Shown: positions 6,888-16,082 of the stretch, one piece after another
How the letters are laid out: each line of letters opens with the position of its first letter
Position numbering within the stretch: position 1 is the stretch's first letter
Position numbers and translations under genes: made by a program
Assembly: GCF_003751625.1 (NCBI RefSeq)
Contig: NZ_RJUL01000001.1
Coordinates: forward strand, 112,253 to 176,252
Length of the DNA stretch: 64,000 bases
Reading direction: 5' to 3'
Origin: Gallaecimonas pentaromativorans
GTDB lineage: Bacteria; Pseudomonadota; Gammaproteobacteria; Enterobacterales; Gallaecimonadaceae
The notes under the pieces: generated by a model
Told to the model about the DNA's origin: nothing
Databases searched by the model: none
Seen by the model: the letters and a program-made list of their open reading frames with translations, nothing else

Positions 6888-9212
6888 TTAACTGCGTTCA
6901 TCGAGCCATTGGCGCAGCAGCGCCAAGTCCGATTGCCACTGCTCGACTATTTCATCCACCCATTCGTGAATGTTCTCGTCCCAGGCCGGGGCCTCGCCGT
7001 GCTGGGCATGGTTGGCCAATTGCTGGATGCGCTTAAGCCCCACGGCCGCAGCCGCCCCTTTAATTTTATGGGCCATCTCGCAGGTGGCTTTCTTGTCGCC
7101 GGCCATCAGGTTAGACTCGAGCACCTTGAGGTAGTCGGGCATCTGGTTTTCCAGCAAGTCTACCGACTGCTGCATGATGGGGGCGCCAACCGCCTCGACA
7201 AACTGGCTGAGGATATCGGTGTCGAGCAGTTTGTCTTCGTCTTCCTCGGTTTCGCGGCGGGTAGCCAATACCGCCCCCGGCTCACCGTAAAACTCGTCGA
7301 TAATGGCGCTCACCGAGGCCACCGACAGCGGCTTGGAAATGGCGTCGTCCATGCCGTTTTCAAGATACTCGTCCTTGTCTTTAATGACGTTGGCGGTGAG
7401 CGCCACGATGGGCAACTCGGCAAAGCGCTCTTCTTCGCGAAGCGCACAAGCCACCTCAAAACCGGTCATGTCCGGCAGTTGGATATCCAACAGTACCAAA
7501 TCAAACAAATGATGCTGGCAAGCGGTAAGGGCCGCCTGCCCGTCCATGGCGACCGTCACCTGGTGGCCAAGCTTGGTGAGCAGCGCCTTGGCAACGGTCA
7601 CGTTGAGTTCGATGTCTTCGACCAGCAGGATGTCGAGCTTGCGCTGGGCAGCGGGTTCTTCTGCTGGCAGCGCCTTGGGTTTGTCGCAAAGCGGCAGGGT
7701 CAAGGTCAAGGTAAAGGACGAGCCCTTACCGGGCACCGATTGTACATCCAGCTCGCCGCCCATGGCCTCGGCTAGGTTGCGAGACACTGCCAGCCCGATA
7801 CCGGTACCGGTGGCGTGTTTCTTGCCACCCGATTCCACTTGGTAATACATGGCAAAAATCTTATCCAGCTCGGCCTTGGGAATGCCGATGCCGGTATCGG
7901 TTACGGTAAAAGCCAGGCGGGTGCTGCCGGTAGGAGCCGGCTCCACCTTCACCGCCAGCCCCACCTTACCTTGCTCAGTGAATTTGACGGCGTTCCCCAA
8001 GAGGTTCCACAGCACCTGGCGGGTGCGGGTTGCGTCCATCTGCACCCGCTGCGGCAGCTCGCCCTGGCATTCAAACTGCCAGCCAAGGCCTTTTTGCTGG
8101 GCCATCAGCTCGGCCAAGTTGGCCAAGTCTTTGATAAAGGCCGGCAGGTCTTGAGAATCCGGCACTATGGTCAGGCGGCGCCGGTCGGCTTTATCCAAGT
8201 CGATGATGTCGTTAAAAAGGTTACCCAGGGTCTCGGCCGACACATAAATGGTGTTGAGGTAAGAGCGCTGCTGCTCGGTCAGCTCGGTGTCTTTGAGCAT
8301 CCTGGCAAGGCCTACGATGCCGTTCAGCGGCGTGCGCAGCTCGTGGCTAAGGGTGGCAATAAACTGGGTTTTTTCCCTGGCGGCCTTTTCCAGGGCGTCG
8401 GCGGCCTTTTTACGCTCGGTGATGTCGCGGCCAAAGCCCAGCAGCCCCAGGCGCCGGCCAGAGGCAGAGAAAAACGGTACCTTGCGCATCTCAAACAGCG
8501 CCTTGCGGCCATCGGGGTATTGCAGCCACTGCTCGTAGGTCACCTGCTGGTTGTTGGCAAACAATACCTTGTCGGTTTCGATGGCCCGCATCGCCACTTC
8601 GTTGGGGTACACCTCGAAAGGCGACAGGCCAATAAGTTCTTGCTCCTTCTTGCCGGTCACCTCTTCTACCGCCTTGTTGCAGCCGTAGAAAATACCCTTC
8701 TCGTTGCGAAAATAAATCATGTCCGGCGAGGAGTTGATAAATGAGCGCAGCAAAGCGGTCTGTTCACCCAAGGATTCCTGGGTTTTCTTGCGCTCCACCA
8801 CCTCAAGGCTCAGCCGGTCGATGGCGTCCTGGCGGGCAAACTCGGCCTTTTTACGCTCGTCTATCTCAAAGTTAAGCTGCTCGACCTTGTCCTTTAGGCT
8901 CTGGTTAAGCACTTTATCCTGCTCGCGCAGCTGCTCGAGCTGCTCGACCAGTTGGAAGAGATGGCGCCTTGAACGCTCGAGCTGGGCAATCATTTCCAGA
9001 AAGAAATAGAGGATCCAGGGCGCGGTCAGCAGGGTCAGCAGCAGCGGGGTCAGCAGATCGTAAACCGTGACGTTGCCGTGCAGCAGAATATCGGTGGTGC
9101 TGGTTCCCACCAGGCTCACCAGCAGAATAAGGCTGAAAAGGGCGATACTGAACCGCGCCGTTCCCAGACGGGTCAGCAGCTCGGTAAATTTCTGCGCCCA
9201 GGCTGTCATCAT
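6888..9212 (-). CDS. arcB: Hybrid sensor histidine kinase ArcB
   Basis: A 774-residue tripartite sensor kinase, nearly E. coli length (778). Two membrane segments (about 21-37 and 53-75) flank a very short periplasmic loop. A coiled coil (about 78-150), a PAS domain (about 155-265) and a kinase with H-box His290 in LSHELRTPLNGIVG follow. ATP-binding N and G boxes, a receiver with Asp576 in VLLDIQLPD and an HPt domain with His715 complete the phosphorelay to ArcA. Quinone-sensing cysteines are only half conserved: Cys178 matches E. coli Cys180, but the position of Cys241 is Leu239. The start is shared with the usual ArcB N-terminus. Gene order arcB-gltB-gltD resembles E. coli, minus yhcC. Confidence 0.95.
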   Translation of the reverse strand: MMTAWAQKFTELLTRLGTARFSIALFSLILLVSLVGTSTTDILLHGNVTVYDLLTPLLLTLLTAPWILYFFLEMIAQLERSRRHLFQLVEQLEQLREQDKVLNQSLKDKVEQLNFEIDERKKAEFARQDAIDRLSLEVVERKKTQESLGEQTALLRSFINSSPDMIYFRNEKGIFYGCNKAVEEVTGKKEQELIGLSPFEVYPNEVAMRAIETDKVLFANNQQVTYEQWLQYPDGRKALFEMRKVPFFSASGRRLGLLGFGRDITERKKAADALEKAAREKTQFIATLSHELRTPLNGIVGLARMLKDTELTEQQRSYLNTIYVSAETLGNLFNDIIDLDKADRRRLTIVPDSQDLPAFIKDLANLAELMAQQKGLGWQFECQGELPQRVQMDATRTRQVLWNLLGNAVKFTEQGKVGLAVKVEPAPTGSTRLAFTVTDTGIGIPKAELDKIFAMYYQVESGGKKHATGTGIGLAVSRNLAEAMGGELDVQSVPGKGSSFTLTLTLPLCDKPKALPAEEPAAQRKLDILLVEDIELNVTVAKALLTKLGHQVTVAMDGQAALTACQHHLFDLVLLDIQLPDMTGFEVACALREEERFAELPIVALTANVIKDKDEYLENGMDDAISKPLSVASVSAIIDEFYGEPGAVLATRRETEEDEDKLLDTDILSQFVEAVGAPIMQQSVDLLENQMPDYLKVLESNLMAGDKKATCEMAHKIKGAAAAVGLKRIQQLANHAQHGEAPAWDENIHEWVDEIVEQWQSDLALLRQWLDERS

Positions 9213-9594
9213 AGGGTGTCGTCCTCCACAACTGGGGGCATTGTCCTTTACTCAGCCCCCCGGGGCAATCGGCAGGACAAAGAAGCACAAATGCGGCTTT
9301 GCCGGCCAAGGTCCCTTGTTAGGTACTGAATATTCCGTTGGTTTCCCGATTGCGCAGTATTTTCACAAACAAAAAATTTATTCAGGCCTTCCGGACGGCT
9401 AAATAGCCAAATAACCACATGATTTATCTGATAAAGGCGGAAGTTTTCTTCCGCTTTGTGGCGGCTTTACTGTGCTTGGGATCGCAAAAAGCCATTGACC
9501 ACACCCCGGCAGGGCCTATAGGGTGAACAGTCCGCAACTGAGCATTAACATTTTTTATGCTGCATTAATGCATAAAAATGATGGAGGTGGACAC
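9213..9594 (+). promoter_or_regulatory. arcB/gltB divergent intergenic region with gltB promoter and dyad
   Basis: The gltB promoter candidate is TTGACC at 9495-9500, a 16-base spacer and TATAGG at 9517-9522. Between it and the ATG lies an AT-rich dyad: TTTTTATGC (9552-9560) pairs with GCATAAAAA (9570-9578), and the centre contains the perfect palindrome TGCATTAATGCA (9561-9572). Placed just downstream of the expected start site, it is well situated for a repressor. ArgR or Lrp are the obvious candidates from E. coli gltBD, but neither consensus is a clean match. I could not place an arcB promoter with confidence. Confidence 0.5.
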
Positions 9595-12500
9595 ATGGTT
9601 GAAGCCCATGACAACTGTGGTTTTGGCTTGATCGCCCACAAAGAAGGGCAAGCCAGTCACAGGCTGCTTCGCCTGGCCCTGCAGGGGCTTTCTCGCATGC
9701 AGCACCGTGGTGGTGTTGCCGCTGACGGCCGTACTGGTGACGGCTGTGGCCTGTTACTTTCCCTGCCGACAAAATTCTTTCGTGCTGTGGCCGAGGAAAA
9801 CGGTTTCCGTTTGGCCAAGCGCTTTGCCGTGGGCATGGTCTTCCTGCCCCAAGACCCGGCCCGCGCCAAGGCCATCATCGCCGATGAGCTGGCCAAGGAG
9901 ACCCTGACCATCGCCGGCTGGCGGCCGGTGCCGGTAGACGAGTCGGTGCTGGGCTATATCGCCCTGCACAGCAAACCCGTTATCGAACAGGTGCTGGTCA
10001 ACGCCCCGCCCGGCTGGCGTAAGCGCGAGCTGGAGCGGCGCCTCTACATGGCCCGTCGCCGCGCCGAGAAGCGCCTGGAAGCCGAGCAGCAAGACGCTTA
10101 CATGGCGTCCCTGTCCTGCGTGGTCATCGTCTATAAAGCCCTGACCCTGGCCGCCGATTTGCCCCGCTTTTATACCGATCTCACCGATCTGCGTATGGAA
10201 AGCACCATGTGTCTGTTCCACCAGCGCTTCTCCACCAACACCCTGCCGCGCTGGGAACTGGCTCAACCCTTCCGTTATCTGGCCCACAACGGCGAGATAA
10301 ACACCATTTCTGGCAACCGCCACTGGGCCCGGGCCCGCAGCCACAAGTTCGCCTCACCGCTACTGCCGGATCTGCAAACGGCCAAGCCCTTTGTGTCGTC
10401 CAACGGCTCTGACTCCCAGGCCATGGACAACATGCTGGATCTGCTGCTCTCCGGCGGTATGGATCTGTTCCGGGCCATGCGTCTTATCATGCCGCCGGCC
10501 TGGGAACAGGACCCGGTAATGGCCGATGACGTGAAAGCCTTCTTCGAGTTCAACTCCATGCACATGGAGCCCTGGGACGGCCCAGCCGGTGTGGTGATGG
10601 CCGATGGCCGCTACGCCGCTTGCCAGTTGGACCGTAACGGCCTGCGCCCGGCGCGCTGGGTAGAGACCTCTGACGGCCTCATTACCCTTGCCTCGGAAGT
10701 GGGTATCTGGGATTACGCCGAAGACGAAGTCATCGCCAAGGGTCGGGTCGGACCCGGCCAGCTGCTGGCCGTGGACACCTTCAAGGGCCAGGTGTGGTTT
10801 AGTGATGCCATCGACCGGGACTTGGCAGGCCGCCATCCCTATCGTGAATGGCTGAGCGAAAACCACACCAAGCTGACCCCTTTTGAGGATTTGTCGGCCG
10901 CCCAGGCCGGTATTCGTGACCTTAGCGACGACCAGCTCAAGAAGGTCCAAAAATACTTTGGCCTGACCCGTGAAGAAATTCATGACGTGGTAGAAGTGTT
11001 GGGCCGCGACGGTAAGGAAGCGGTGGGCTCCATGGGTGACGACACCCCCCTGGCCGGTTTTTCCAAGACCTCGCGCAGCCTTTTTGATTACTTCCGCCAG
11101 CGCTTTGCCCAGGTGACCAACCCGCCTATCGATCCGCTGCGCGAAGCCTTCGTGATGTCGCTCACCACCTACATCGGTGCCGAGCAGAACGTCTTTTGCG
11201 AGACCTCAGGCCATGCCGAGCGGGTGCAGTTTAAATCGCCGGTGCTGCTCTATTCAGACCTTCGCCAATTGCTGGACAAAAAGGTCCACAAGACCCTGAG
11301 CCTCGCCTACCCCAAAGACGGCGACCTTAAAGAAGCCATTATCGAGCTCTGTGACGACGCCGAAAACGCGGTCAAAGACGGCGCGGTGCTGGTGTTGCTG
11401 TCGGACCGCCATATCCACGCCGATCAGTTGATGATCCCGGCGCCACTGGCGGTTGGAGCGGTGCAAGAGCGCCTGGTTGACCGCCACCTTAGAGCTAGCG
11501 CCAACCTCTTTATCGAGACCGGCAGTGTTCGCGACCCGCACCACTTCGCCGTGCTGCTGGGCCTGGGCGCCACCGCTGTCTACCCCTATCTGGCCTTTGA
11601 GTCTCTGGCGGCGCTGGTGGATGCCGGTATGCTGGATGACTCCTTGAAATCGGTCCTCATCAAATACCGTAACGGTATCAATGGTGGCCTCAAGAAAATT
11701 CTGTCCAAGATGGGCATCAGCACCATCGCCTCTTACCGGGGCGCGGCGCTCTTTGATGTGCTGGGCCTTGACGACGAGGTGTGCAAGCTGTGCTTCCCGG
11801 GGCTCAGAAGCCCCATCGGCGGCAAGACCTTTGCTGCCATCCAGCAGCAAAGCCTCGCCGTGCATAACCAAGCCTTTATGCCGGGACCACTGCCTTTAGG
11901 CGGCCTCTTGAAATTCCAGCCGGGCGGCGAGTATCACGCCTGGAACCCGGACGTGGTGCGCACCTTGCAAACCGCGGTGCGCAGCGACTCTTGGGAAGCC
12001 TGGCAACAATACGCCAAGGCCGTACATCAGGGCCGCGATGGTTTCCTTCGCGACAAGCTGAGCTTCAAGGCCAACACCAAGGCCATCGAGGTCGAGCAGG
12101 TGGAAGCGGCCGAGAAGCTGTTCCCGCGTATGGATACCGCGGCCATGTCCATCGGCGCCTTGTCGCCGGAGGCGCACATAGCCCTTGCCATTGCCATGAA
12201 CCGCCTGGGTGGTCGTTCCAACTCCGGTGAAGGCGGCGAAGATCCCAAGCGCCGCCGTTCCGAGGGCCGCTCTAAAATTCGCCAGGTGGCCTCAGGCCGC
12301 TTCGGCGTGACCCCGGAATACCTGGCCACTGCCGAGGTTATCCAAATCAAGATGGCCCAGGGCGCCAAGCCCGGTGAGGGCGGCCAGTTGCCCGGCCACA
12401 AGGTGTCGGTAGAAATCGCCAAGTTGCGCCACTCCACTCCCGGCACCACTTTGATCTCGCCGCCGCCGCACCACGATATCTACTCTATCGAGGACTTGGC

Positions 12501-13920
12501 GCAGCTGATTTACGACCTTAAAACCGTCAACCCCGAGGCGTTGGTGTCGGTGAAATTGGTATCGAGCCAAGGCGTGGGCACCATTGCCTGCGGCGTGGCC
12601 AAGGCCGGCGCCGACCTTATCACCCTGTCCGGTTACGACGGTGGCACCGGCGCCAGCCCGCTGACATCGGTCAAATACGCCGGCGGCCCCTGGGAGCTGG
12701 GGCTGGTAGACGCCCACCACGCCTTGATAAAAGAAGGCCTGCGCGACCAGGTAATACTGCAAGTAGACGGCGGCTTTAAAACCGGCCAGGACGTAGTCAA
12801 GGCCGCCATCATGGGCGCCGACAGCTTCGGCTTCGGCACCGCTCCCATGGTGGCGCTGGGTTGCAAATACCTGCGCATCTGCCATCTGAACAACTGTGCC
12901 ACCGGGGTAGCTACCCAGCACACCGTGCTGCGTGACAAGCATTTCCGTGGCCTACCCGAGCAGGTGGAGTCCTTCTTTACCCTGATGGCCCGCGAAATTC
13001 GCGAGCTGCTGGCAAGCCTTGGCGTGGCCAGCCTCGACGAGGCCAAAGGCCGCCTGGATCTTTTAGAATGCAGCGACAGCAACATCGGCAAGGTGCTGCT
13101 CAAACCCTTGCCGGCCCTGCCCGATTACGAGGTGGTGCTGCCGGTGCCCGAGCACAGCCTGAATGACAAAATTTTGGCCGAAGCTCAGCTCGACACCCCT
13201 TGGCTGGCTTACTACCCCATCAGCAACACCGACCGCACCGTACCGGCGACCCTGAGCGGGGCCATCGCTAAAACCTATGGTGACAGTGGCTGCCCGCAGC
13301 CCATTCGCCTGCAGTTCCGCGGCACCGCTGGCCAAAGCTTTGGCGCCTTCAGCCTGCCCGGCATGGAAGTACGGCTGGTGGGCGACGCCAACGACTACGT
13401 CGGTAAAGGCCTTGGCGGCGGCACCCTGGTGCTGAGCCCGCCTCCTGGCAGCCATTTTGTGGCCGCTGACACCCTGATCATGGGTAACACCTGCCTCTTT
13501 GGCGCTACCGGCGGCGAATGCTTTGCCGAAGGCCAGGCCGGTGAGCGGTTCGGGGTACGCAACTCCGGCGCCACCGCCGTTGTCGAAGGTGTAGGTGACC
13601 ATGGCTGCGAGTACATGACCGCCGGTATGGTGGTGGTGCTGGGTAAAACCGGCCGCAACTTCGCCGCCGGTATGACCGGTGGCCTGGCCGTGGTGTTGGA
13701 CCTGGACGACCGCGCCGTCAACAACGAGTTGGTGCAGTGGTGCCCGTTGAGCGCTCATAGCGACATAACCCAGCAGGTGCGCGCCCTTATCAAGCGCCAC
13801 CAAAACCTTACCGGTTCGGTTCGCGCCGGTGAGCTGCTGGAAGATGCCGACTGGGCCCAACGCTTTACCTTGATCCATCCACAAGGCTGGCAGCCGCAAC
13901 TGAGGGAGGCCGTATCGTGA
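9595..13920 (+). CDS. gltB: Glutamate synthase (NADPH) large subunit GltB
   Basis: With the start chosen here this is a 1441-residue precursor. It is the alpha subunit of NADPH-GOGAT, converting glutamine and 2-oxoglutarate to two glutamates. The N-terminal Ntn glutaminase nucleophile is Cys8 in NCGFGLIAH, exposed after removal of a propeptide of only seven residues. The FMN/synthase domain follows (GRSNSGEGGED near the middle), then the 3Fe-4S ligands in CRICHLNNCATG, and the C-terminal beta-helix of repeated Gly-rich motifs. The frame stays open upstream to a GTG at 9523, but GGAGGT at 9583-9588, six bases before ATG 9595, decides the start. It overlaps gltD by four bases. Confidence 0.95.
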   Translation: MVEAHDNCGFGLIAHKEGQASHRLLRLALQGLSRMQHRGGVAADGRTGDGCGLLLSLPTKFFRAVAEENGFRLAKRFAVGMVFLPQDPARAKAIIADELAKETLTIAGWRPVPVDESVLGYIALHSKPVIEQVLVNAPPGWRKRELERRLYMARRRAEKRLEAEQQDAYMASLSCVVIVYKALTLAADLPRFYTDLTDLRMESTMCLFHQRFSTNTLPRWELAQPFRYLAHNGEINTISGNRHWARARSHKFASPLLPDLQTAKPFVSSNGSDSQAMDNMLDLLLSGGMDLFRAMRLIMPPAWEQDPVMADDVKAFFEFNSMHMEPWDGPAGVVMADGRYAACQLDRNGLRPARWVETSDGLITLASEVGIWDYAEDEVIAKGRVGPGQLLAVDTFKGQVWFSDAIDRDLAGRHPYREWLSENHTKLTPFEDLSAAQAGIRDLSDDQLKKVQKYFGLTREEIHDVVEVLGRDGKEAVGSMGDDTPLAGFSKTSRSLFDYFRQRFAQVTNPPIDPLREAFVMSLTTYIGAEQNVFCETSGHAERVQFKSPVLLYSDLRQLLDKKVHKTLSLAYPKDGDLKEAIIELCDDAENAVKDGAVLVLLSDRHIHADQLMIPAPLAVGAVQERLVDRHLRASANLFIETGSVRDPHHFAVLLGLGATAVYPYLAFESLAALVDAGMLDDSLKSVLIKYRNGINGGLKKILSKMGISTIASYRGAALFDVLGLDDEVCKLCFPGLRSPIGGKTFAAIQQQSLAVHNQAFMPGPLPLGGLLKFQPGGEYHAWNPDVVRTLQTAVRSDSWEAWQQYAKAVHQGRDGFLRDKLSFKANTKAIEVEQVEAAEKLFPRMDTAAMSIGALSPEAHIALAIAMNRLGGRSNSGEGGEDPKRRRSEGRSKIRQVASGRFGVTPEYLATAEVIQIKMAQGAKPGEGGQLPGHKVSVEIAKLRHSTPGTTLISPPPHHDIYSIEDLAQLIYDLKTVNPEALVSVKLVSSQGVGTIACGVAKAGADLITLSGYDGGTGASPLTSVKYAGGPWELGLVDAHHALIKEGLRDQVILQVDGGFKTGQDVVKAAIMGADSFGFGTAPMVALGCKYLRICHLNNCATGVATQHTVLRDKHFRGLPEQVESFFTLMAREIRELLASLGVASLDEAKGRLDLLECSDSNIGKVLLKPLPALPDYEVVLPVPEHSLNDKILAEAQLDTPWLAYYPISNTDRTVPATLSGAIAKTYGDSGCPQPIRLQFRGTAGQSFGAFSLPGMEVRLVGDANDYVGKGLGGGTLVLSPPPGSHFVAADTLIMGNTCLFGATGGECFAEGQAGERFGVRNSGATAVVEGVGDHGCEYMTAGMVVVLGKTGRNFAAGMTGGLAVVLDLDDRAVNNELVQWCPLSAHSDITQQVRALIKRHQNLTGSVRAGELLEDADWAQRFTLIHPQGWQPQLREAVS

Positions 13921-15323
13921 AAGATCCCCTGCACTTTTTAAATTTCGAGCGCCAGACCGGCGAGGTAGTGCCGGCCAAGGAACGGGTCACTCAATTCAAG
14001 GAAGTTCAGGCTCAGCAAAACCAGCAGGTGCGTGAAGAGCAATCTTCACGCTGTCTGGACTGCGGCACCCCTTATTGCCAGTGGAAATGCCCGCTCCATA
14101 ACGCTATTCCCCGCTGGCTGGAGCTGGCCGGTGAAGGCCGCATCATGGAAGCGGCGGAGCTGGCCCACCAGACCAACCCGCTGCCAGAAGTGTGCGGCAG
14201 GGTTTGCCCGCAGGACAGGCTCTGCGAGAGCGTTTGCACGCTGAACGACGAGTTCGGCGCTGTGACCATCGGCCAGGTGGAGCGCGACATCACCGACTTG
14301 GCCCTGGACGCTGGCTGGCGCCCCGACCTTTCTTATGTGGCCAAGACCGGCCACAAGGTGGCGGTAATAGGCGCGGGCCCGGCCGGTATCGGCTGCGCCG
14401 ATTATCTGGTACGCGCCGGTGTGGCTGTCACCGTCTATGAAGCAGAGCCCGTTATCGGCGGCCTGCTCTCTACCGGTATCCCCGGCTTCAAGCTGGAAAA
14501 AGACATCATCACCCGCCGCTTTGAGGTGCTCAAGGACATGGGCGTGGAGTTTGTGTTGGGCACCAAAGTCGGCCAGGACATTAGCTTCAAGGAGCTGCTG
14601 GACGGCTATGACGCCGTGTTCCTGGGCCTGGGCGCCCCGCGAAGCGTCGATTCCGGCCTGGCTGGCAGCGACGCCGAGGGCTGCCTGGAAGCGGCTCATT
14701 ACCTCTACGACCAGAACCTCAAATTGATGCAAGGCACCGAGCTGCACTTTGACCAGAAGGGCAAGCACGTGGTGGTCATCGGTGGTGGCGATACCGCCAT
14801 GGATTGTTCCCGCACCGCCCTTCGCCAGGGCGCGGCCAGCGTCACCCTGCTCTATCGCCGAGACCGCGAGAACATGCCTGGCTCGCCCAAGGAAGTGCGT
14901 TTTGCCGAGGAAGAGGGCCTGCAATTTGCCTTTTGCCACCAGCCGCTGGAAGTGCTGGCCCAAGGCGGCAAAGTGGAGGGCATTCGCGTTCAGGAAACCC
15001 AACTGGGCGCCCCTGATGCCTCTGGCCGCCGCCGCCCTGAACCTGTGGCAGGCTCTGAGCGCGACCTCAAGGCTGACACCGTGGTGCTGGCCCTTGGCTT
15101 TCGCCCGCAGCTGCCGCCTTGGCTCTCGGAAGTGGGTGTAGTTGCCGACGAAGCGGGCCGCGTGCTGGCGCCGGACGGCAAGACCCTGCATCCGAAGATC
15201 TTCGCTGGCGGCGATATGGTGCTGGGGGCCGACCTGGTGGTGACCGCCATCGCCAACGGCCGCAAAGCCGCCATCGGCATTCTCGACAAACTCGGCCTCA
15301 CGGCTGGGGTGACCGCAGCCTAA
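13917..15323 (+). CDS. gltD: Glutamate synthase (NADPH) small subunit GltD
   Basis: A 468-residue FAD/NADPH-binding beta subunit that passes electrons from NADPH to GltB. The N-terminal third carries the cysteine clusters that bind 4Fe-4S centres (CLDCGTPYCQWKC at about 42-54, then CGRVCPQDRLCESVC). The FAD dinucleotide fold follows (AVIGAGPAGIGCA) and then the NADPH fold (VVIGGGDTAMDC). It starts with GTG inside the gltB stop (GTGA overlap) behind GGGAGG, so translation is probably coupled. The C-terminal GGDMVLGADLVVTAIANGRKAA pattern is typical of GltD. Confidence 0.95.
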   Translation: MKDPLHFLNFERQTGEVVPAKERVTQFKEVQAQQNQQVREEQSSRCLDCGTPYCQWKCPLHNAIPRWLELAGEGRIMEAAELAHQTNPLPEVCGRVCPQDRLCESVCTLNDEFGAVTIGQVERDITDLALDAGWRPDLSYVAKTGHKVAVIGAGPAGIGCADYLVRAGVAVTVYEAEPVIGGLLSTGIPGFKLEKDIITRRFEVLKDMGVEFVLGTKVGQDISFKELLDGYDAVFLGLGAPRSVDSGLAGSDAEGCLEAAHYLYDQNLKLMQGTELHFDQKGKHVVVIGGGDTAMDCSRTALRQGAASVTLLYRRDRENMPGSPKEVRFAEEEGLQFAFCHQPLEVLAQGGKVEGIRVQETQLGAPDASGRRRPEPVAGSERDLKADTVVLALGFRPQLPPWLSEVGVVADEAGRVLAPDGKTLHPKIFAGGDMVLGADLVVTAIANGRKAAIGILDKLGLTAGVTAA

Positions 15324-15371
15324 GGCTCGGGCTATCATTGGGGTTTTCCCCTCCGGTTAGGATGAACCCCA

Positions 15372-16082
15372 ATGAAGCTCGGCATCATCGGCGCCATGGA
15401 ACAGGAAGTGGCGCTTCTTAAAAGCCAGATCAGTAACCTCAGCACCGAAGTCGTCGCTGGCTGCGAAATTTACAGCGGCCAACTGGGCGGCGGTGAGGTG
15501 GTACTGATGCGCTCCGGTATCGGCAAGGTGGCAGCCGCCATCGCCACCACCATCCTGATTGAACGCTTCGCTCCCGAGGCCATCATCAACACCGGCTCTG
15601 CCGGCGGCTTCGACCCGACTCTGGAAGTGGGCGATGTGGTGATCTCCAGCGAAGTGCGCTACCACGACGTGGACGTGACCGCTTTTGGTTACGAGCTGGG
15701 CCAGGTGCCGCGCATGCCAGCTGCCTTCCAGGCTCACCCCACCCTGGTTTCCGTGGCTCAGGACGTGATTGGCGAAATGGCCAGCCACAAGGCCAAAACC
15801 GGCCTTATCACCACCGGTGACATTTTCATGTCCGATCCGGTGCGTGTTGAAGCCACCCGCAAGGCCTTCCCCACCATGATCGCCGTGGAAATGGAAGCGG
15901 CCGCCATCGCCCAAACCTGCCACCAGTTCGATGTGCCCTTCGTGGTTACCCGGGCCTTGTCCGACATCGCTGGTAAAGAATCCCCCATGTCTTTTGAAAG
16001 CTTCCTGGAAAAAGCCGCTACCCACTCCGCCGAGTTGGTCATGGCGCTGGTCGCCAAACTCAAAGACAGTGAACTGGCCTGA
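15372..16082 (+). CDS. mtnN: 5'-methylthioadenosine/S-adenosylhomocysteine nucleosidase
   Basis: A 236-residue cytosolic nucleosidase (Pfs/MtnN) that cleaves adenine from methylthioadenosine and S-adenosylhomocysteine. It therefore feeds methionine salvage and, where luxS is present, autoinducer-2 precursor. Catalytic Glu12 (in GAMEQEV), Glu175 (in VEMEAAA) and Asp198 (in RALSDIA) are all present and the length is standard. It begins 48 bases after gltD. Its 3' end overlaps the start of the CobD/CbiB-like gene, an adjacency also known in Vibrio-type genomes. Confidence 0.95.
   Translation: MKLGIIGAMEQEVALLKSQISNLSTEVVAGCEIYSGQLGGGEVVLMRSGIGKVAAAIATTILIERFAPEAIINTGSAGGFDPTLEVGDVVISSEVRYHDVDVTAFGYELGQVPRMPAAFQAHPTLVSVAQDVIGEMASHKAKTGLITTGDIFMSDPVRVEATRKAFPTMIAVEMEAAAIAQTCHQFDVPFVVTRALSDIAGKESPMSFESFLEKAATHSAELVMALVAKLKDSELA

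Noticed and set aside
13063-15338. Long minus-strand open frames opposite gltB and gltD
   Set aside because: Shadows of well-identified glutamate synthase genes, caused by high G+C at third codon positions.
15931-16068. Upstream extension of the CobD/CbiB-like frame inside mtnN
   Set aside because: It overlaps the conserved 3' part of mtnN in another frame and does not resemble the family N-terminus.
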